NCBI GenBank assembly: GCA_021820965.1
Contig: JAKACZ010000008.1
Coordinates: forward strand, 1 to 64,000
Reading direction: 5' to 3'
Source: Bacillota bacterium
GTDB taxonomy: Bacteria > Bacillota > Sulfobacillia > Sulfobacillales > Sulfobacillaceae
DNA: 64,000 nt
In this document: piece after piece, positions 17,255-26,500 of the stretch
Position numbering within the stretch: position 1 is the first letter of the stretch
Layout: every line of letters begins with the position of its first letter
Program-made: the position numbers and the translations under genes
Notes under the pieces: generated by a model
The model's database searches: none
What the model saw: the letters and a program-made list of their open reading frames with translations, nothing else
Told to the model about the DNA's origin: nothing

Positions 17255-17809
17255 ATGCACAAAGCAGTCATGCCCCTAGCCGGGGCGCTTTTGGCAACCG
17301 CGATGGCTGGCTGTGGTTCAACGTCCGCAACAGCTAGTGCCGCATCGTCCCCGTCGTCGTCCACCGCTTCGTCAACATCACCGTCCACCAGTTCGAGCCC
17401 ATCGGCATCCGGCTCAGCCGGCATTAAAACCGGAACCGTCAAGGTTTCGGGCAAAGCCACCACTGTGTTCGAAAACAGCAAGGGATATACCCTCTATTAT
17501 TTCACCAAAGACACGCCAACACATTCGGCCTGTGATACCAACGCGACCTGTTCCAAACTATGGCATCCGTTCAAGGCAGCCAGTGCCCCCGCTGTTTCGG
17601 GGGTTAGCGGCACCTTCTCGTTACTTAAGGGGCAGGTCGAATATCAAGGGCACCTGCTGTATACCTACACTGGTGATACGGCGCCGGCTCAAGCTAAAGG
17701 CGAAGGCTTGTTTAAAGAATGGTGGGTTGCCACTCCATCGCTCAAGGCGGCCGGGGGCGGGTCGTCGGGCAGTTCCGGCAGTTCCCACAGTTCTGGTAGC
17801 GGATGGTAA
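17255..17809 (+). CDS. Secreted lipoprotein, COG4315-type repeat protein
   Basis: 184 aa from ATG 17255 (AAAGGAGG 7 bases upstream). A signal peptide with lipobox LATAMAGC is followed by a ~45-residue Ser/Thr/Pro-rich linker and a domain matching the 'secreted repeat' lipoprotein family: SKGYTLYYFTKDTP, C...CSKLWHPF, and LLYTYTGDTAPAQAKGEG with LFKEWWVATP. The C-terminus is a Gly/Ser tail. Exposed on the cell surface; function unknown. It is followed 21 bases later by a zinc-ribbon membrane protein and may be co-transcribed. Confidence 0.85.
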   Translation: MHKAVMPLAGALLATAMAGCGSTSATASAASSPSSSTASSTSPSTSSSPSASGSAGIKTGTVKVSGKATTVFENSKGYTLYYFTKDTPTHSACDTNATCSKLWHPFKAASAPAVSGVSGTFSLLKGQVEYQGHLLYTYTGDTAPAQAKGEGLFKEWWVATPSLKAAGGGSSGSSGSSHSSGSGW

Positions 17810-17830
17810 AAGATGAAGGGAGGTGCAATA

Positions 17831-18379
17831 ATGATTTGCCCCCATTGTGGCGAGCCCTCCCTCACTAATACATCGCGCTACTGTGCCCACTGCGGGCGTT
17901 CGTTGATAGGTTCCAGCACCCTGTTGCGCGTCGGCCTCGCCATCCGTGTTGCCGCTCCGACCATTTCGCTCATCGCTAGTTTTTTGCCCTGGGTTGTTGT
18001 CGGGGTGGTGACGCGGGTGCGCCACTGGGACGCCTATCACATCGGCGGTTATTCCTGGCTATGGCTGGTGCTGGACCTTGCAGCGCTAGCCATAGCCGTG
18101 GCTGGCGCCTGGATTCGCGTTCCACGATGGCTGGCTGTGGCGTGGACACTGTTGGGCGCAACATCGCTCGGTGTGGGCATCTCAGGGCTAGTGTTTATTC
18201 AGGTGTCTGCCCGTGTATCCGCCATTCTGAGCGCACCCAACCCACTGAGTCTTGCCTACGGGCTAGTCATGTTTGACGCCGCGTGTGCCCTTTGGTGCGC
18301 TTCGGCGTGGCTCCCCTGGGAGCCCCTGTCCAGGCGCTCTGTGGCTCGACGCACGCGTCTGCACGGAATTCAGCGTTGA
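17831..18379 (+). CDS. Zinc-ribbon membrane protein, unknown function
   Basis: 182 aa from ATG 17831 with GGGAGG upstream. An N-terminal zinc ribbon (CPHCGEPSL ... YCAHCGRSL) precedes about four membrane helices (IRVAAPTISLIASFLPWVVVG; LWLVLDLAALAIAVAGAW; LAVAWTLLGATSLGVGIS; ACALWCASAWLPW). No further family recognised. Paired with the lipoprotein upstream. Confidence 0.75.
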   Translation: MICPHCGEPSLTNTSRYCAHCGRSLIGSSTLLRVGLAIRVAAPTISLIASFLPWVVVGVVTRVRHWDAYHIGGYSWLWLVLDLAALAIAVAGAWIRVPRWLAVAWTLLGATSLGVGISGLVFIQVSARVSAILSAPNPLSLAYGLVMFDAACALWCASAWLPWEPLSRRSVARRTRLHGIQR

Positions 18380-18573
18380 AGCCGGATTAGACTGGGCCAT
18401 GGAGGTGCCGGGGCCATCTATTTGAGATGGCGACCATAAACGCAGAACGCCTGTTTCAGCCCTACCAAGCCGGAATCGTCATCAACATTTTGTCGATGAT
18501 CCGAAGCTGATCAATCACCGCGACCGTCTCGGTGCCCTATATCACAATGGGCACGCGCCAGGAATAGCGGGAA

Positions 18574-18768
18574 GTGCCGCTTGAACACAATACCCGCGCA
18601 TTCCTATCCTGCGGATACAGTCTTGCATTGCATCGAGGAACCTTTCGAGAGTTTCGGCGGGTGCTCAAGCCCGGCGGTCATGTACTTTTTTCCATCAGCC
18701 ATCCCTTCATGGACCTGACCCACTTCAAAAGGGGCGGATTATTTTCGGCGCGAATGGGTGACGGATAA
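18574..18768 (+). pseudogene. Fragment of a class I methyltransferase
   Basis: The frame encodes FREFRRVLKPGGHVLFSISHPFMD, the post-motif II/III region typical of SAM-dependent methyltransferases, but no motif I or C-terminal half is present and the sequence around it is non-coding. A relic of a longer gene. Confidence 0.6.
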
Positions 18769-19725
18769 AGTGGAACAAGACGCAGGGGCGAGGTTGTCAA
18801 TGCCACGATGGCCGACCGTTCTCTGTTGGAAATCTAGGAGCCTCAACCAGTTTTATGGTAATAGTAGTCTAATATTCGAGCAAAGGGCCGGTTGCGCTTA
18901 TCCCGACTGTTGAGGCTAACTTATTTTGTCATGGGTTTGAGTAATTAGGTTGTCATCATGGCTTTCGCTGTGACCACCCGTTATGTTGAGATTCTGGGGA
19001 TGACTGTCGAACACATGGGCCTCCCTCATAGCATTCGCGTTTGGCATAGACCGTGGGCTTTGCCGTCAACCAAACGCGAATCCCAGCCCATTGGGCTGAT
19101 TCTTCTACATTCCCGGGACGCCTCTGAACCGAGAATACCAGGCAGATCGCTGTGGCAGCAGGCATGTTTGTCGAAGTGATGACAATTAGCAGGCGCCAAC
19201 AACACGGCGCTATTGATCTTAACTGATGGCCATGGCAGCCACTAACGCCGGGTGTGTGCCGATCGGCCGTCCCAGTTCGGCAACCCCCCGACGTCATCGC
19301 ATCGGCCGGATGATGGACCGGGGAGTGCGGGGGTTCAGGTTCCCTATGTCAGCACCCCGCGCAGGCCCAAAAGCCGTGGTCGATGCTGTGAAATATTGTC
19401 AAGTCCCTTACGATTCGGCGCAAAAATCGGCGATTTGTCTCGTATTAGCTGTCGTGTTCTCGATCGCGGTTTCTGGATTCGGATCGCCCTACGCTTTGTC
19501 GGAAACAACTGTACAGCCTTTTCAGGCTGGGACTCTCATGGCGGAGGAAGCCGCGCTAAACGTGCCTTTCCGCCCCGAGAGTGCAATTGTGGGCAGGTTG
19601 GCACGTGGTTCAAATCATGATAGCCTGCCAACTTCTGGTACCTAAATGAGAACAAGCAATTTAAGACTTCTTGCGCCAAATTAGTTGAGCCGTGACAGAA
19701 ATATGATCCCGAGGGACATCGGGGT
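18769..19725. other. Gene-free decayed segment
   Basis: No gene can be supported. A short AT-rich patch at 18840-18960 contains two related strings (AACTTATTTTGTCATGGG and AATTAGGTTGTCATCATGG) that might be IS-end repeats, but no transposase is present. Confidence 0.4.
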
Positions 19726-20058
19726 TTGGCGGCGGGCACACGATCGGCGGGGTATGGATTTGGCGTGGGTCAAGCGGAGCACGTGGTCGCCTTGCGTACT
19801 CCGGAAGAAATCGCCACAGTTCCCGGGATAGACGTCGTGTTTCTCGGTCCGCAAGTGTCTCAGTCTCTCGGATTTCCAGGCCAACACACCGTTCCCCAGG
19901 TGGTTCACGCGATGGACGATGCATTTAATCGCTTGATGAGGCAGAGTACCACCGCAAGTGGAACAGCCGGGAACGTCGAGGCTCTTGAACGGTATCGCCC
20001 CCTCGACGTCGGATACTTTTACACGCATTTGACAACCTCGCTCCAGATGGGAGCGTAA
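19726..20058 (+). pseudogene. HpcH/HpaI aldolase family, C-terminal fragment
   Basis: The frame encodes the C-terminal third of a HpcH/HpaI-type (2-keto-3-deoxy acid) aldolase: GQAEHVVALRTPEEIATVPG, IDVVFLGPQVSQSLGFPGQ and the final strand DVGYFYTHLTTSLQMGA. The N-terminal barrel with the metal-binding Glu and catalytic Arg/His is missing, and there is no start or ribosome site. Non-functional remnant. Confidence 0.7.
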
Positions 20059-20231
20059 GCCTTTTTTCTCAGTCGGAATAATAGGTAATCGGCGGGCGAC
20101 AGACATAGAGGTGCCACAAAGCGAATCATGCATTATTGGCGTCAAGAAGCAGAGGATCAGCAATCTTCCGCCCTGAAAGCAAGATGTCTCTGATTAACGG
20201 TTGAGCCGTTGTGTGATGCCACTGCATATAG

Positions 20232-20498
20232 TACCACGAGCGTGAGGAGAGCACTCTCACGAGCCAATGGGAAAAACTACTGGCCCGAATCCACAACAAC
20301 CCGAAAACGGTGACGTTCGACGAGTTGGACAAAATTGCATGCAGAGGGCTGGGTATATGCGTCGGCAACCTCGGAGTGGATCGAGCCACTATGTGTACAC
20401 TAAGGGGTACTAACGGTCCCTAAACGTAGTCCGTATATCAAGGAATCCTATGTCAAAGCAGCGCTCCGAGTCCTTGACGAGGAGGGAAACGAACCATG
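20232..20498 (+). pseudogene. hicA: HicA-type toxin remnant, frameshifted
   Basis: Three successive frames together spell a HicA toxin: QWEKLLARIHNNPKTVTFDE (20265 onward), then GYMRRQPRSGSSHYVYTKGY with the SxxHxxY RNA-binding pattern, then SPYIKESYVKAALRVLDEEG ending beside the hicB start. At least two frameshifts or a stop separate them and there is no start codon after the upstream stop. HicA is a small mRNA-cleaving toxin; this copy should be inactive. Confidence 0.75.
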
Positions 20499-20888
20499 AG
20501 CGAAAAGGACTTTGACTGGTTGATGAGATTACCCTATCGCATTGAACTGTACCCGGACGAGGACGGCGGGTTCGTGGCGGCCATTCCTGACTTGCCCGGC
20601 TGTGTGACACAGGCAGAGACTAAGGAGGCGGCACTCACGCTCATCGAAGACGCCAAAGCGGCCTGGATCAGCACCGCGATGGAACAGTCGATCTCAATCC
20701 CGACCCCGGGGGGGCGCGCGGGATCCTATTCTGGCAAGCTGAATGTGCGACTCCCGAAGTCGCTTCATCGAGCCTTGGCCATTCGCGCGGAAGAGGAAGG
20801 CGTCAGCCTCAACCACCTAATCGTCTATAAATTAACCCAAACGATGGAAGGCCTGGATCCGGGCAGCAAAGTGAAGAAGCCCAAGTAA
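20496..20888 (+). CDS. hicB: HicB-type antitoxin
   Basis: 130 aa, apparently intact. N-terminal HicB domain: YRIELYPDEDGGFVAAIPDLPG, CVTQAETKEAALTLIEDAKAAW; C-terminal ribbon-helix-helix: GKLNVRLPKSLHRALAIRAE, EGVSLNHLIVYKLT. GAGGAGGG precedes the ATG. It would normally neutralise HicA and repress its own promoter. The toxin next to it is broken, so it is an orphan antitoxin that may persist as a repressor or anti-addiction module. Confidence 0.88.
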   Translation: MSEKDFDWLMRLPYRIELYPDEDGGFVAAIPDLPGCVTQAETKEAALTLIEDAKAAWISTAMEQSISIPTPGGRAGSYSGKLNVRLPKSLHRALAIRAEEEGVSLNHLIVYKLTQTMEGLDPGSKVKKPK

Positions 20889-21084
20889 CGGACGGTTTCG
20901 ACCCGTCATCGCCGGGTTCACGAGTGACCCGTGTGGTTCGCCGTCGGCCTCGGGCTCTAGTGATATCAACGGTTAGAAACAATCCACGTCATAAATCACC
21001 AGCTTACGGGGGCGTATCTGCACTGAGCTCCGACGTGATTGGGCTGAACAAGAATTTGGTCAAACATTCCCCGGGTAACCATCT

Positions 21085-21795
21085 GTGACCTCAGTTGGGC
21101 CACGAACGTTTTACATGCAGGAACAAGACCAATGGGAGGGCTCCAACGCGAAGCAGCACGTTGTTGTCGCATCGACTTTATTGCTGGGAAGTCTGATATT
21201 AGCCGGGTGTAGGATTAGTTCACACCCATCGGCATCTGCGTCGTCAAGCGCTCCTACGACCCATCAGACCACAACGCCGACGGCATCCAACACGAGTGGC
21301 GGACCATCGCCGACGCCCAGCAACTCGGCGTCGCCCGTGGCAACTGTGAGTCCGTCGGGTGCACCGCCTTCCAGTTCCACGTCGCGAAGTAATGACATCC
21401 CCACACAAAAATCCGCGACGACAAAAACCCGCTGGACGTTGGATGGACCACTCCCCGAAACTAACGGCATCGCCTTCGACGTCACATGGAATCAGAACGT
21501 GTTTCCCCGCGTGTTTCAGTTGTCGGATTTTCGCCAGGTTCACTTCTGGGATCACGGACACCGCTTTACCTTTCTCATGCCCAGTACGCAAGTCGATGTG
21601 ACCGCACCGTTAAGCCTCGGAATGCCCAAGCTCGTGTTAAACCGCCCGTATGCCGTCCACACCCACTGGGTGAGTAGCGTGCTACTCCATCCGATTGGCG
21701 ACAGTCTGGTCGTCACTTGCTTCCTGTACCGCCCAGCTGCCCATTACAGTCTCGGTACGTCGCCTATTTCGTTCGTCTTTGCTTTTTCGCGCTAA
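21085..21795 (+). CDS. Putative lipoprotein, unknown function
   Basis: Up to 236 aa. A hydrophobic stretch with lipobox (LLLGSLILAGC) is followed by a ~70-residue Ser/Thr/Pro linker and a folded C-terminal domain of about 120 residues (FDVTWNQNVFPRVFQLSDF, HFWDHGHRFTFLMPSTQVDV). The start is uncertain: GTG 21085 has no clear ribosome site, and ATG 21115 is equally possible. The lipobox is unusually far from either start. No family recognised. Confidence 0.55.
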   Translation: MTSVGPRTFYMQEQDQWEGSNAKQHVVVASTLLLGSLILAGCRISSHPSASASSSAPTTHQTTTPTASNTSGGPSPTPSNSASPVATVSPSGAPPSSSTSRSNDIPTQKSATTKTRWTLDGPLPETNGIAFDVTWNQNVFPRVFQLSDFRQVHFWDHGHRFTFLMPSTQVDVTAPLSLGMPKLVLNRPYAVHTHWVSSVLLHPIGDSLVVTCFLYRPAAHYSLGTSPISFVFAFSR

Positions 21796-22086
21796 ATGGG
21801 TGCCCAGCCGTTGCGGGTGTCGTTTGGCCACAGCGCTGCAATAATGCACGAACCTAATCATCAGGTAACGGGGGCGCATGCGCCGTAAGCTATCCGCGCT
21901 GTTGCGACCCAGTACACAATCGTGCACGTGGGATGCTAATGCAGGAAGTCCTCTTGGGCGTTCCTCATCTCTCGCATAGTTCCGCGATGGCCCGTTCCCA
22001 AGCGGTGGACCTTCGCAGCGCACCAAAATCCGGATACCCGTCTTTAATAGCTCTCCCAATTGAAAAGTCTTCTTGATCCGTGGAAC

Positions 22087-22839
22087 TTACGGATTCAAGG
22101 CAGTAATGGTGACATGTCCCCCCTGGACCGACACGATGGAGTGATTGGGAATACGAACCCACGAGGATGGTACCGGCCATTCTGATGACGCTACTGTCGT
22201 AACCTCGCCCTGTTGGGAGAGATATAAGTTATAGTAGTCTGGATTCTCTAACGCCAATGGCGCCTCGGGTCGATATTCGGAGACAATGCACGACTCGTTC
22301 GCATGGATTACCATCGCGTTTAGGCTACTGTATTTAAAGTCGAACGCCTGTAGGTTATGGACCACCCCCCGGAGCGCTTCGGTTACCGAAGCCCCCCGAA
22401 CCATCGCGCGAGATGTCAACCGCAAATACGCCTCGCTATCGGTCGACCCTTCTCTGCGCGAGTCGCCCTCGTCGCGGACGTAATCCCATAGCCGGTCAAA
22501 CGGCCTTATTTCGCCATTGTGGGCAAAACCAAGAGGCGGATCCGACGACACAAACGGCTGGGTGTTTTCGTCAGAGATTGCCAAACCCTCGGACGCCCGC
22601 CGTAAGTGCAGAATGCCGCAGCATGCCCGCACGGTCTCGGCTGCCCGAGCAAACTCCGAAGAAGCATAGGCGGCATCCGGAGCCTTGACCCGGCGCAAGG
22701 ACCCTGTCGCATCAATCCATGTCAATCCCCATCCGTCTCCATGCTTACGCGAAAGATCGACGAATGCGTTCCAATGCTCCCCCAAAATTTCGGGGAACGT
22801 TCGGGGCGTATCCGACCAAAATGCCACCATGCGACACAT
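22087..22839 (-). CDS. Class II glutamine amidotransferase domain protein
   Basis: 250 aa single-domain Ntn hydrolase. Begins MCRMVAF, so Cys2 becomes the N-terminal nucleophile; other marks are HGDGWGLTWI, GILHLRRASEG, NTQPFVSSDPPLGFAHNGEI and TDSEAYLRL. Similar to YafJ/EgtC-type proteins; EgtC hydrolyses a gamma-glutamyl amide. Start ATG 22839 has TAGGAGG, and only 8 bases separate it from the aldehyde dehydrogenase gene. In this operon it most plausibly cleaves the final gamma-glutamyl product back to glutamate (inference). Confidence 0.85.
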   Translation of the reverse strand: MCRMVAFWSDTPRTFPEILGEHWNAFVDLSRKHGDGWGLTWIDATGSLRRVKAPDAAYASSEFARAAETVRACCGILHLRRASEGLAISDENTQPFVSSDPPLGFAHNGEIRPFDRLWDYVRDEGDSRREGSTDSEAYLRLTSRAMVRGASVTEALRGVVHNLQAFDFKYSSLNAMVIHANESCIVSEYRPEAPLALENPDYYNLYLSQQGEVTTVASSEWPVPSSWVRIPNHSIVSVQGGHVTITALNP

Positions 22840-22847
22840 ACGTCCTC

Positions 22848-24302
22848 CTAATCAAGCCCAACAAACACGTTCTTCACTTCGGTATAGAGATCAAGCGCCT
22901 CCACGCCCAGCTCCCGGCCTAAGCCGCTCTTCTTGAATCCCCCGAACGGGGATTCCAGGTGCACACTCTTAATACTGTTGACGCTCATTGTGCCGCTGCG
23001 CACGCGATGCGCCACGCGAAGCGCCTGTCCGAGATCGCGGCTGAAGACCGAACCCGATAGTCCGTAGTCCGTGGCATTGGCCAGACGAATCGCCTCGTCC
23101 TCGGTTCGGAAGGTTTGCACCGTGGTCACCGGGCCAAAAATCTCCTCGCGGACAATCCGGGCGTCGTCAGGCGGTTTGACGAAAACGGCCGGGCCGAGGT
23201 AGTGCCCCGCTTCAGGAAGATCAATAGTTTGGGGGTCCAACACCAGTTGCGCCCCTTCGGCCACGCCATCGCGAATGAATGCTTGAATGCGTTGACGATG
23301 CGCCGCCGACACTAAAGGGCCCATCTGTACGTCTGGGTCCAGGGGATCACCGATTTTAAGCCGACGCGCGTGTTCCACTAAGCTCTCCTGATATTCCTCG
23401 GCAATACTTTCATGGACCAACACGCGACTGCGGGCGCAACAGTCTTGCCCTCCGTTGGCATAGGCCGATTGAACAGTAAGTTGCGCCACGCGGTCGACGT
23501 CGACGTCTGCAAATACAATGGTGGGCGATTTGCCGCCTAACTCCAACGACACCCGTTTGATGTCAGCCGCCGCCAATTGCAAAATGCGGCTGCCGGTGCT
23601 GGTCTCACCCGTGAAAGCAATTTTGTCGACTCGCGGGTCTTTGACTAGCGCTTCGCCCACTTCACGTCCAGGTCCGGTGATGACATTGAACACCCCGTCC
23701 GGCACACCTGCCGCTTGTGCAAGGGGGCCCAATATCAGCGCCGTAATCGGCGTCAGCGAAGCGGGCTTCACTATGACGCTGTTCCCCATCGCTAAAGCCG
23801 GGGCCACTTTCCACGCGGTTATGAGAAAAGGGAAATTCCAGGGAACGATGAGGGCGACTACACCAACCGGAACGCGCAGCGTATAATCCAAACCCGGGGC
23901 CGAGACGGGAATGGTGTGTCCGTGCACTTTGTTGGCGGCGCCCGCATAGAACTCGAAACAATCCGCAGCGGTCATGACTTCGTCGTATGCGTCCGATATG
24001 GGCTTTCCAACCTGCCGAGTTTCCAACTCAGCAAGATTGCGAGCGGAATCTCGAATTCGTTGGGCCAACTTTAGCAACGCTTTCCCCCGCGCGGTGGCCG
24101 ATACATTCGCCCAGCGCCCGTCTTCGAAGGCCCCCGATGCGACGCCAACCGCATAACCTACATCTTCTTCATTGAGTTTTACCACTTGAGCCAAGGTTCT
24201 CCCTACCGCGGGTTCTTCGACGTCAAAGAGCCTGCCGCCGGTCCCGGCATACTCTGATCCATTAACCCATGCGCTCCAGCGCCTTTCTGCCTGCATGCCC
24301 AT
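22848..24302 (-). CDS. NAD(P)-dependent aldehyde dehydrogenase
   Basis: 484 aa from ATG 24302 (AAGGGGAC upstream; the longer frame overlaps the SDR). Complete ALDH: PWNFPFLITAWKVAPALAMG, GPGREVGEALVKDP, SLELGGKSPTIVF (Glu general base), GGQDCCARSRVLV (catalytic Cys), EEIFGPV, GTMSVNSIKSVHLESPFGG. The Cys is followed by a second Cys, slightly unusual. Resembles PuuC/betaine-type enzymes. Between an SDR and an amidotransferase, it likely oxidises a gamma-glutamyl aldehyde. Confidence 0.9.
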   Translation of the reverse strand: MGMQAERRWSAWVNGSEYAGTGGRLFDVEEPAVGRTLAQVVKLNEEDVGYAVGVASGAFEDGRWANVSATARGKALLKLAQRIRDSARNLAELETRQVGKPISDAYDEVMTAADCFEFYAGAANKVHGHTIPVSAPGLDYTLRVPVGVVALIVPWNFPFLITAWKVAPALAMGNSVIVKPASLTPITALILGPLAQAAGVPDGVFNVITGPGREVGEALVKDPRVDKIAFTGETSTGSRILQLAAADIKRVSLELGGKSPTIVFADVDVDRVAQLTVQSAYANGGQDCCARSRVLVHESIAEEYQESLVEHARRLKIGDPLDPDVQMGPLVSAAHRQRIQAFIRDGVAEGAQLVLDPQTIDLPEAGHYLGPAVFVKPPDDARIVREEIFGPVTTVQTFRTEDEAIRLANATDYGLSGSVFSRDLGQALRVAHRVRSGTMSVNSIKSVHLESPFGGFKKSGLGRELGVEALDLYTEVKNVFVGLD

Positions 24303-24322
24303 CGCTTTCTCTGTCCCCTTGT

Positions 24323-25093
24323 TTAAAAGTAATACGAGGTGATGCCCCCATCGATATTCAGCGCCGCGCCAGTCATCCAAGCCGATTCCGGGGAAGCCAG
24401 ATAAATAGCGAGGTATCCGATATCTTCCGGCTTGCCAAACCGCCCCAACGGAATGCGGGACAGCCGCAGGGACTTCGCGTCGGGATCGGTTAGCAACCAA
24501 TCCATTAGCAAGGGAGTTTCGATGGGTCCGGGGCAAATTGCGTTAACGCGAACGCCTCGCGACCCGAACTGGGCTGCCATCGAACGCGTGAGAGCGATGA
24601 CACCGCCCTTGCTGGCCGTATAGGAATCCTGCGGCACCGTGCAACCAACCAACGCTACGAACGACGCCACGTTGATAACCGAACCGCCTCCGGCCTCCAA
24701 AAGGGCCGGAATCCCATATTTACAGACTAGGTACACACCTTTCAAATTCACGTCCTGAACCCAATCCCAAACTTCCGGGTCCGTGTCGAGCACAGAATGA
24801 TCCTGCTCCGGCATTATCCCCGCATTGTTGTAAATGACCGTGAGTTTACCGAATCGGCGAATGCCCGCGGCCACCGCCCGATTCACCGAATTTTCGTCGC
24901 TAACATCGCAGACGGCGCTTTCAACCTGACCGCCGGCCTCTTCAATCCGTCCGACCGTTTCTGCCAATGGCTCGGCTTGATTGTCCACCAGCACTACAGC
25001 GGCGCCCTCTTGTACAAACATCTGGCTGACCGCACGGCCCATGCCGCTACCGGCTCCGGTAATCAACGCTACTTGCCCGGTCAATCGGTCCAT
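24323..25093 (-). CDS. Short-chain dehydrogenase/reductase
   Basis: 256 aa classical SDR. TGAGSGMGRA cofactor loop, NNAG, catalytic Ser in NVASFVALVG and YTASK (Tyr/Lys), PGPIETPL, and the standard C-terminus LASPESAWMTGAALNIDGG. An Asp after strand 2 (VLVDNQ) indicates NAD preference. Gap to the glutamine-synthetase-like gene is 30 bases. In an amino-alcohol route it would oxidise the alcohol of a gamma-glutamyl amide to the aldehyde (inference). Confidence 0.9.
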   Translation of the reverse strand: MDRLTGQVALITGAGSGMGRAVSQMFVQEGAAVVLVDNQAEPLAETVGRIEEAGGQVESAVCDVSDENSVNRAVAAGIRRFGKLTVIYNNAGIMPEQDHSVLDTDPEVWDWVQDVNLKGVYLVCKYGIPALLEAGGGSVINVASFVALVGCTVPQDSYTASKGGVIALTRSMAAQFGSRGVRVNAICPGPIETPLLMDWLLTDPDAKSLRLSRIPLGRFGKPEDIGYLAIYLASPESAWMTGAALNIDGGITSYYF

Positions 25094-25123
25094 CGCTCTA
25101 TCCCTCCATCCGCCAGTTGCTCT

Positions 25124-26500
25124 TCAAATGCGCTCAAAGTACCGTTCTTTTTCCCATTGCGTGACGATCTTGTCATAATCCGCTTGTTCAACTTCGGCGG
25201 CATGAACGTAATGGGAGACGACCTGATCACCGAAGCATTGTGATGCCGCCTCACTGTGACGGAATAGTCGGGCTGCCTCGCCAAGCCCTCTGGGCACGCG
25301 GGGCAGATCTTTGGCTTCGTATGCATTGCCATGAAACTCTTCCGGGCAGTTTACGCGATGTTCAATCCCCCACAGCCCTGCCCCCAAAATGGCGGCCAGG
25401 GTCATATAGGGGTTGGCGTCTGCCCCCGGTAACCGGCTTTCAATGTGTAAACTGCTGTCATGGCCCACGACCCGCAACCCACACGTGCGGTTATCATAGG
25501 CCCACGCAATATTAATAGGGGCCCAGCTGGCAGCGGCATAGCGCTTGTACGAGTTCACCGTCGGCGCCAATAACAAAGTCCATTCCCGCGACAACGCCAA
25601 CTGGCCTGCCAGAAACCACCGTCCCATCTCTGACAAGCTCCGACCGTCCGAGGATCCGCCAGCAAATACGTTGGCGCCGGTTTGGCGATCGACCAAGCTG
25701 ACATGAACGTGGCAACTTGACCCGGTCACTTGGTGATCGGGCTTGGCCATAAAGGTGACCGCCAGGTCGTGGGCGATCGCCATCTCCTTAATGCCATGCT
25801 TGTAGATAGCGTGGTTGTCCGCAGCCTCCAGAGCTGGGCCGTGAGCCAGGTTGATCTCATACTGGCCCGGTCCGGCTTCGCCCTTCCCTGAAATCACTGG
25901 TATTGCCGCCTGTCGCATTAGATTACGGACTTCGCGATAGAATGGTTCGGCCTTAGTACTCTGGAGAAAGTGATAATCCTCAAAGTACCATCCCGACGGC
26001 TCCATGTCTCGATAACCTTTGTGATGGGCCGATTCGTACGTTTCTTTCCAGAGATAGAATTCCAGTTCAGTAGCCATGATCGGTTCGAAACCGAGCCGCC
26101 GGGCGCGCTCGATTTGCGTCTGAAGAATACGACGCGGTGCGACCTCAACCGGAACGCCCCATGGATCCACCACGTCGGCTAAAATCATGGCTGTGCCAGG
26201 AAGCCAGGGAACGGGGCGGAGCGTAGCAAAATCAGGAACAGCTACCCAGTCGCCGTAACCCTCGTCCCAATTCATCAACTCATAGCCGGCGGGAGTGCCC
26301 ATCTCCATGTCCGTTCCTAATAAATATTTGCAAAAATGTATCCCGTCGCGGGTGACTTCCTCCAAAAAATAATCCGCCGGTATGCGTTTTCCCACAATAC
26401 GGCCCTGCATATCGACAAACCCCGCCATGATGGTGTCAATCCTGCCATCTAAGACAGCTTCCTCCAATTCATCCTTGGTCCATCGGGCTGCCAAAGCCAT
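25124..26500 (-). CDS. Glutamine-synthetase-like gamma-glutamyl amide ligase
   Basis: 458 aa from ATG 26500 (AGGAGGG 8 bases upstream). GS catalytic fold: metal ligands in ATELEFYLW and KGEAGPGQYEINL, His in GSSCHVHVSL, and RVVGHDSSLHIESRLPGADA for ATP/phosphate. It lacks the adenylylation Tyr region of GlnA and belongs with PuuA/GlnA3/GlnA4-type ligases, which glutamylate polyamines or ethanolamine rather than ammonia. First gene of a four-gene operon with SDR, ALDH and a class II amidotransferase. Confidence 0.88.
   Translation of the reverse strand: MALAARWTKDELEEAVLDGRIDTIMAGFVDMQGRIVGKRIPADYFLEEVTRDGIHFCKYLLGTDMEMGTPAGYELMNWDEGYGDWVAVPDFATLRPVPWLPGTAMILADVVDPWGVPVEVAPRRILQTQIERARRLGFEPIMATELEFYLWKETYESAHHKGYRDMEPSGWYFEDYHFLQSTKAEPFYREVRNLMRQAAIPVISGKGEAGPGQYEINLAHGPALEAADNHAIYKHGIKEMAIAHDLAVTFMAKPDHQVTGSSCHVHVSLVDRQTGANVFAGGSSDGRSLSEMGRWFLAGQLALSREWTLLLAPTVNSYKRYAAASWAPINIAWAYDNRTCGLRVVGHDSSLHIESRLPGADANPYMTLAAILGAGLWGIEHRVNCPEEFHGNAYEAKDLPRVPRGLGEAARLFRHSEAASQCFGDQVVSHYVHAAEVEQADYDKIVTQWEKERYFERI

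Noticed and set aside
19226..19645. 139 aa plus-strand ORF with a hydrophobic stretch
   Set aside because: It lies in decayed DNA, has no ribosome site and no recognisable domain.
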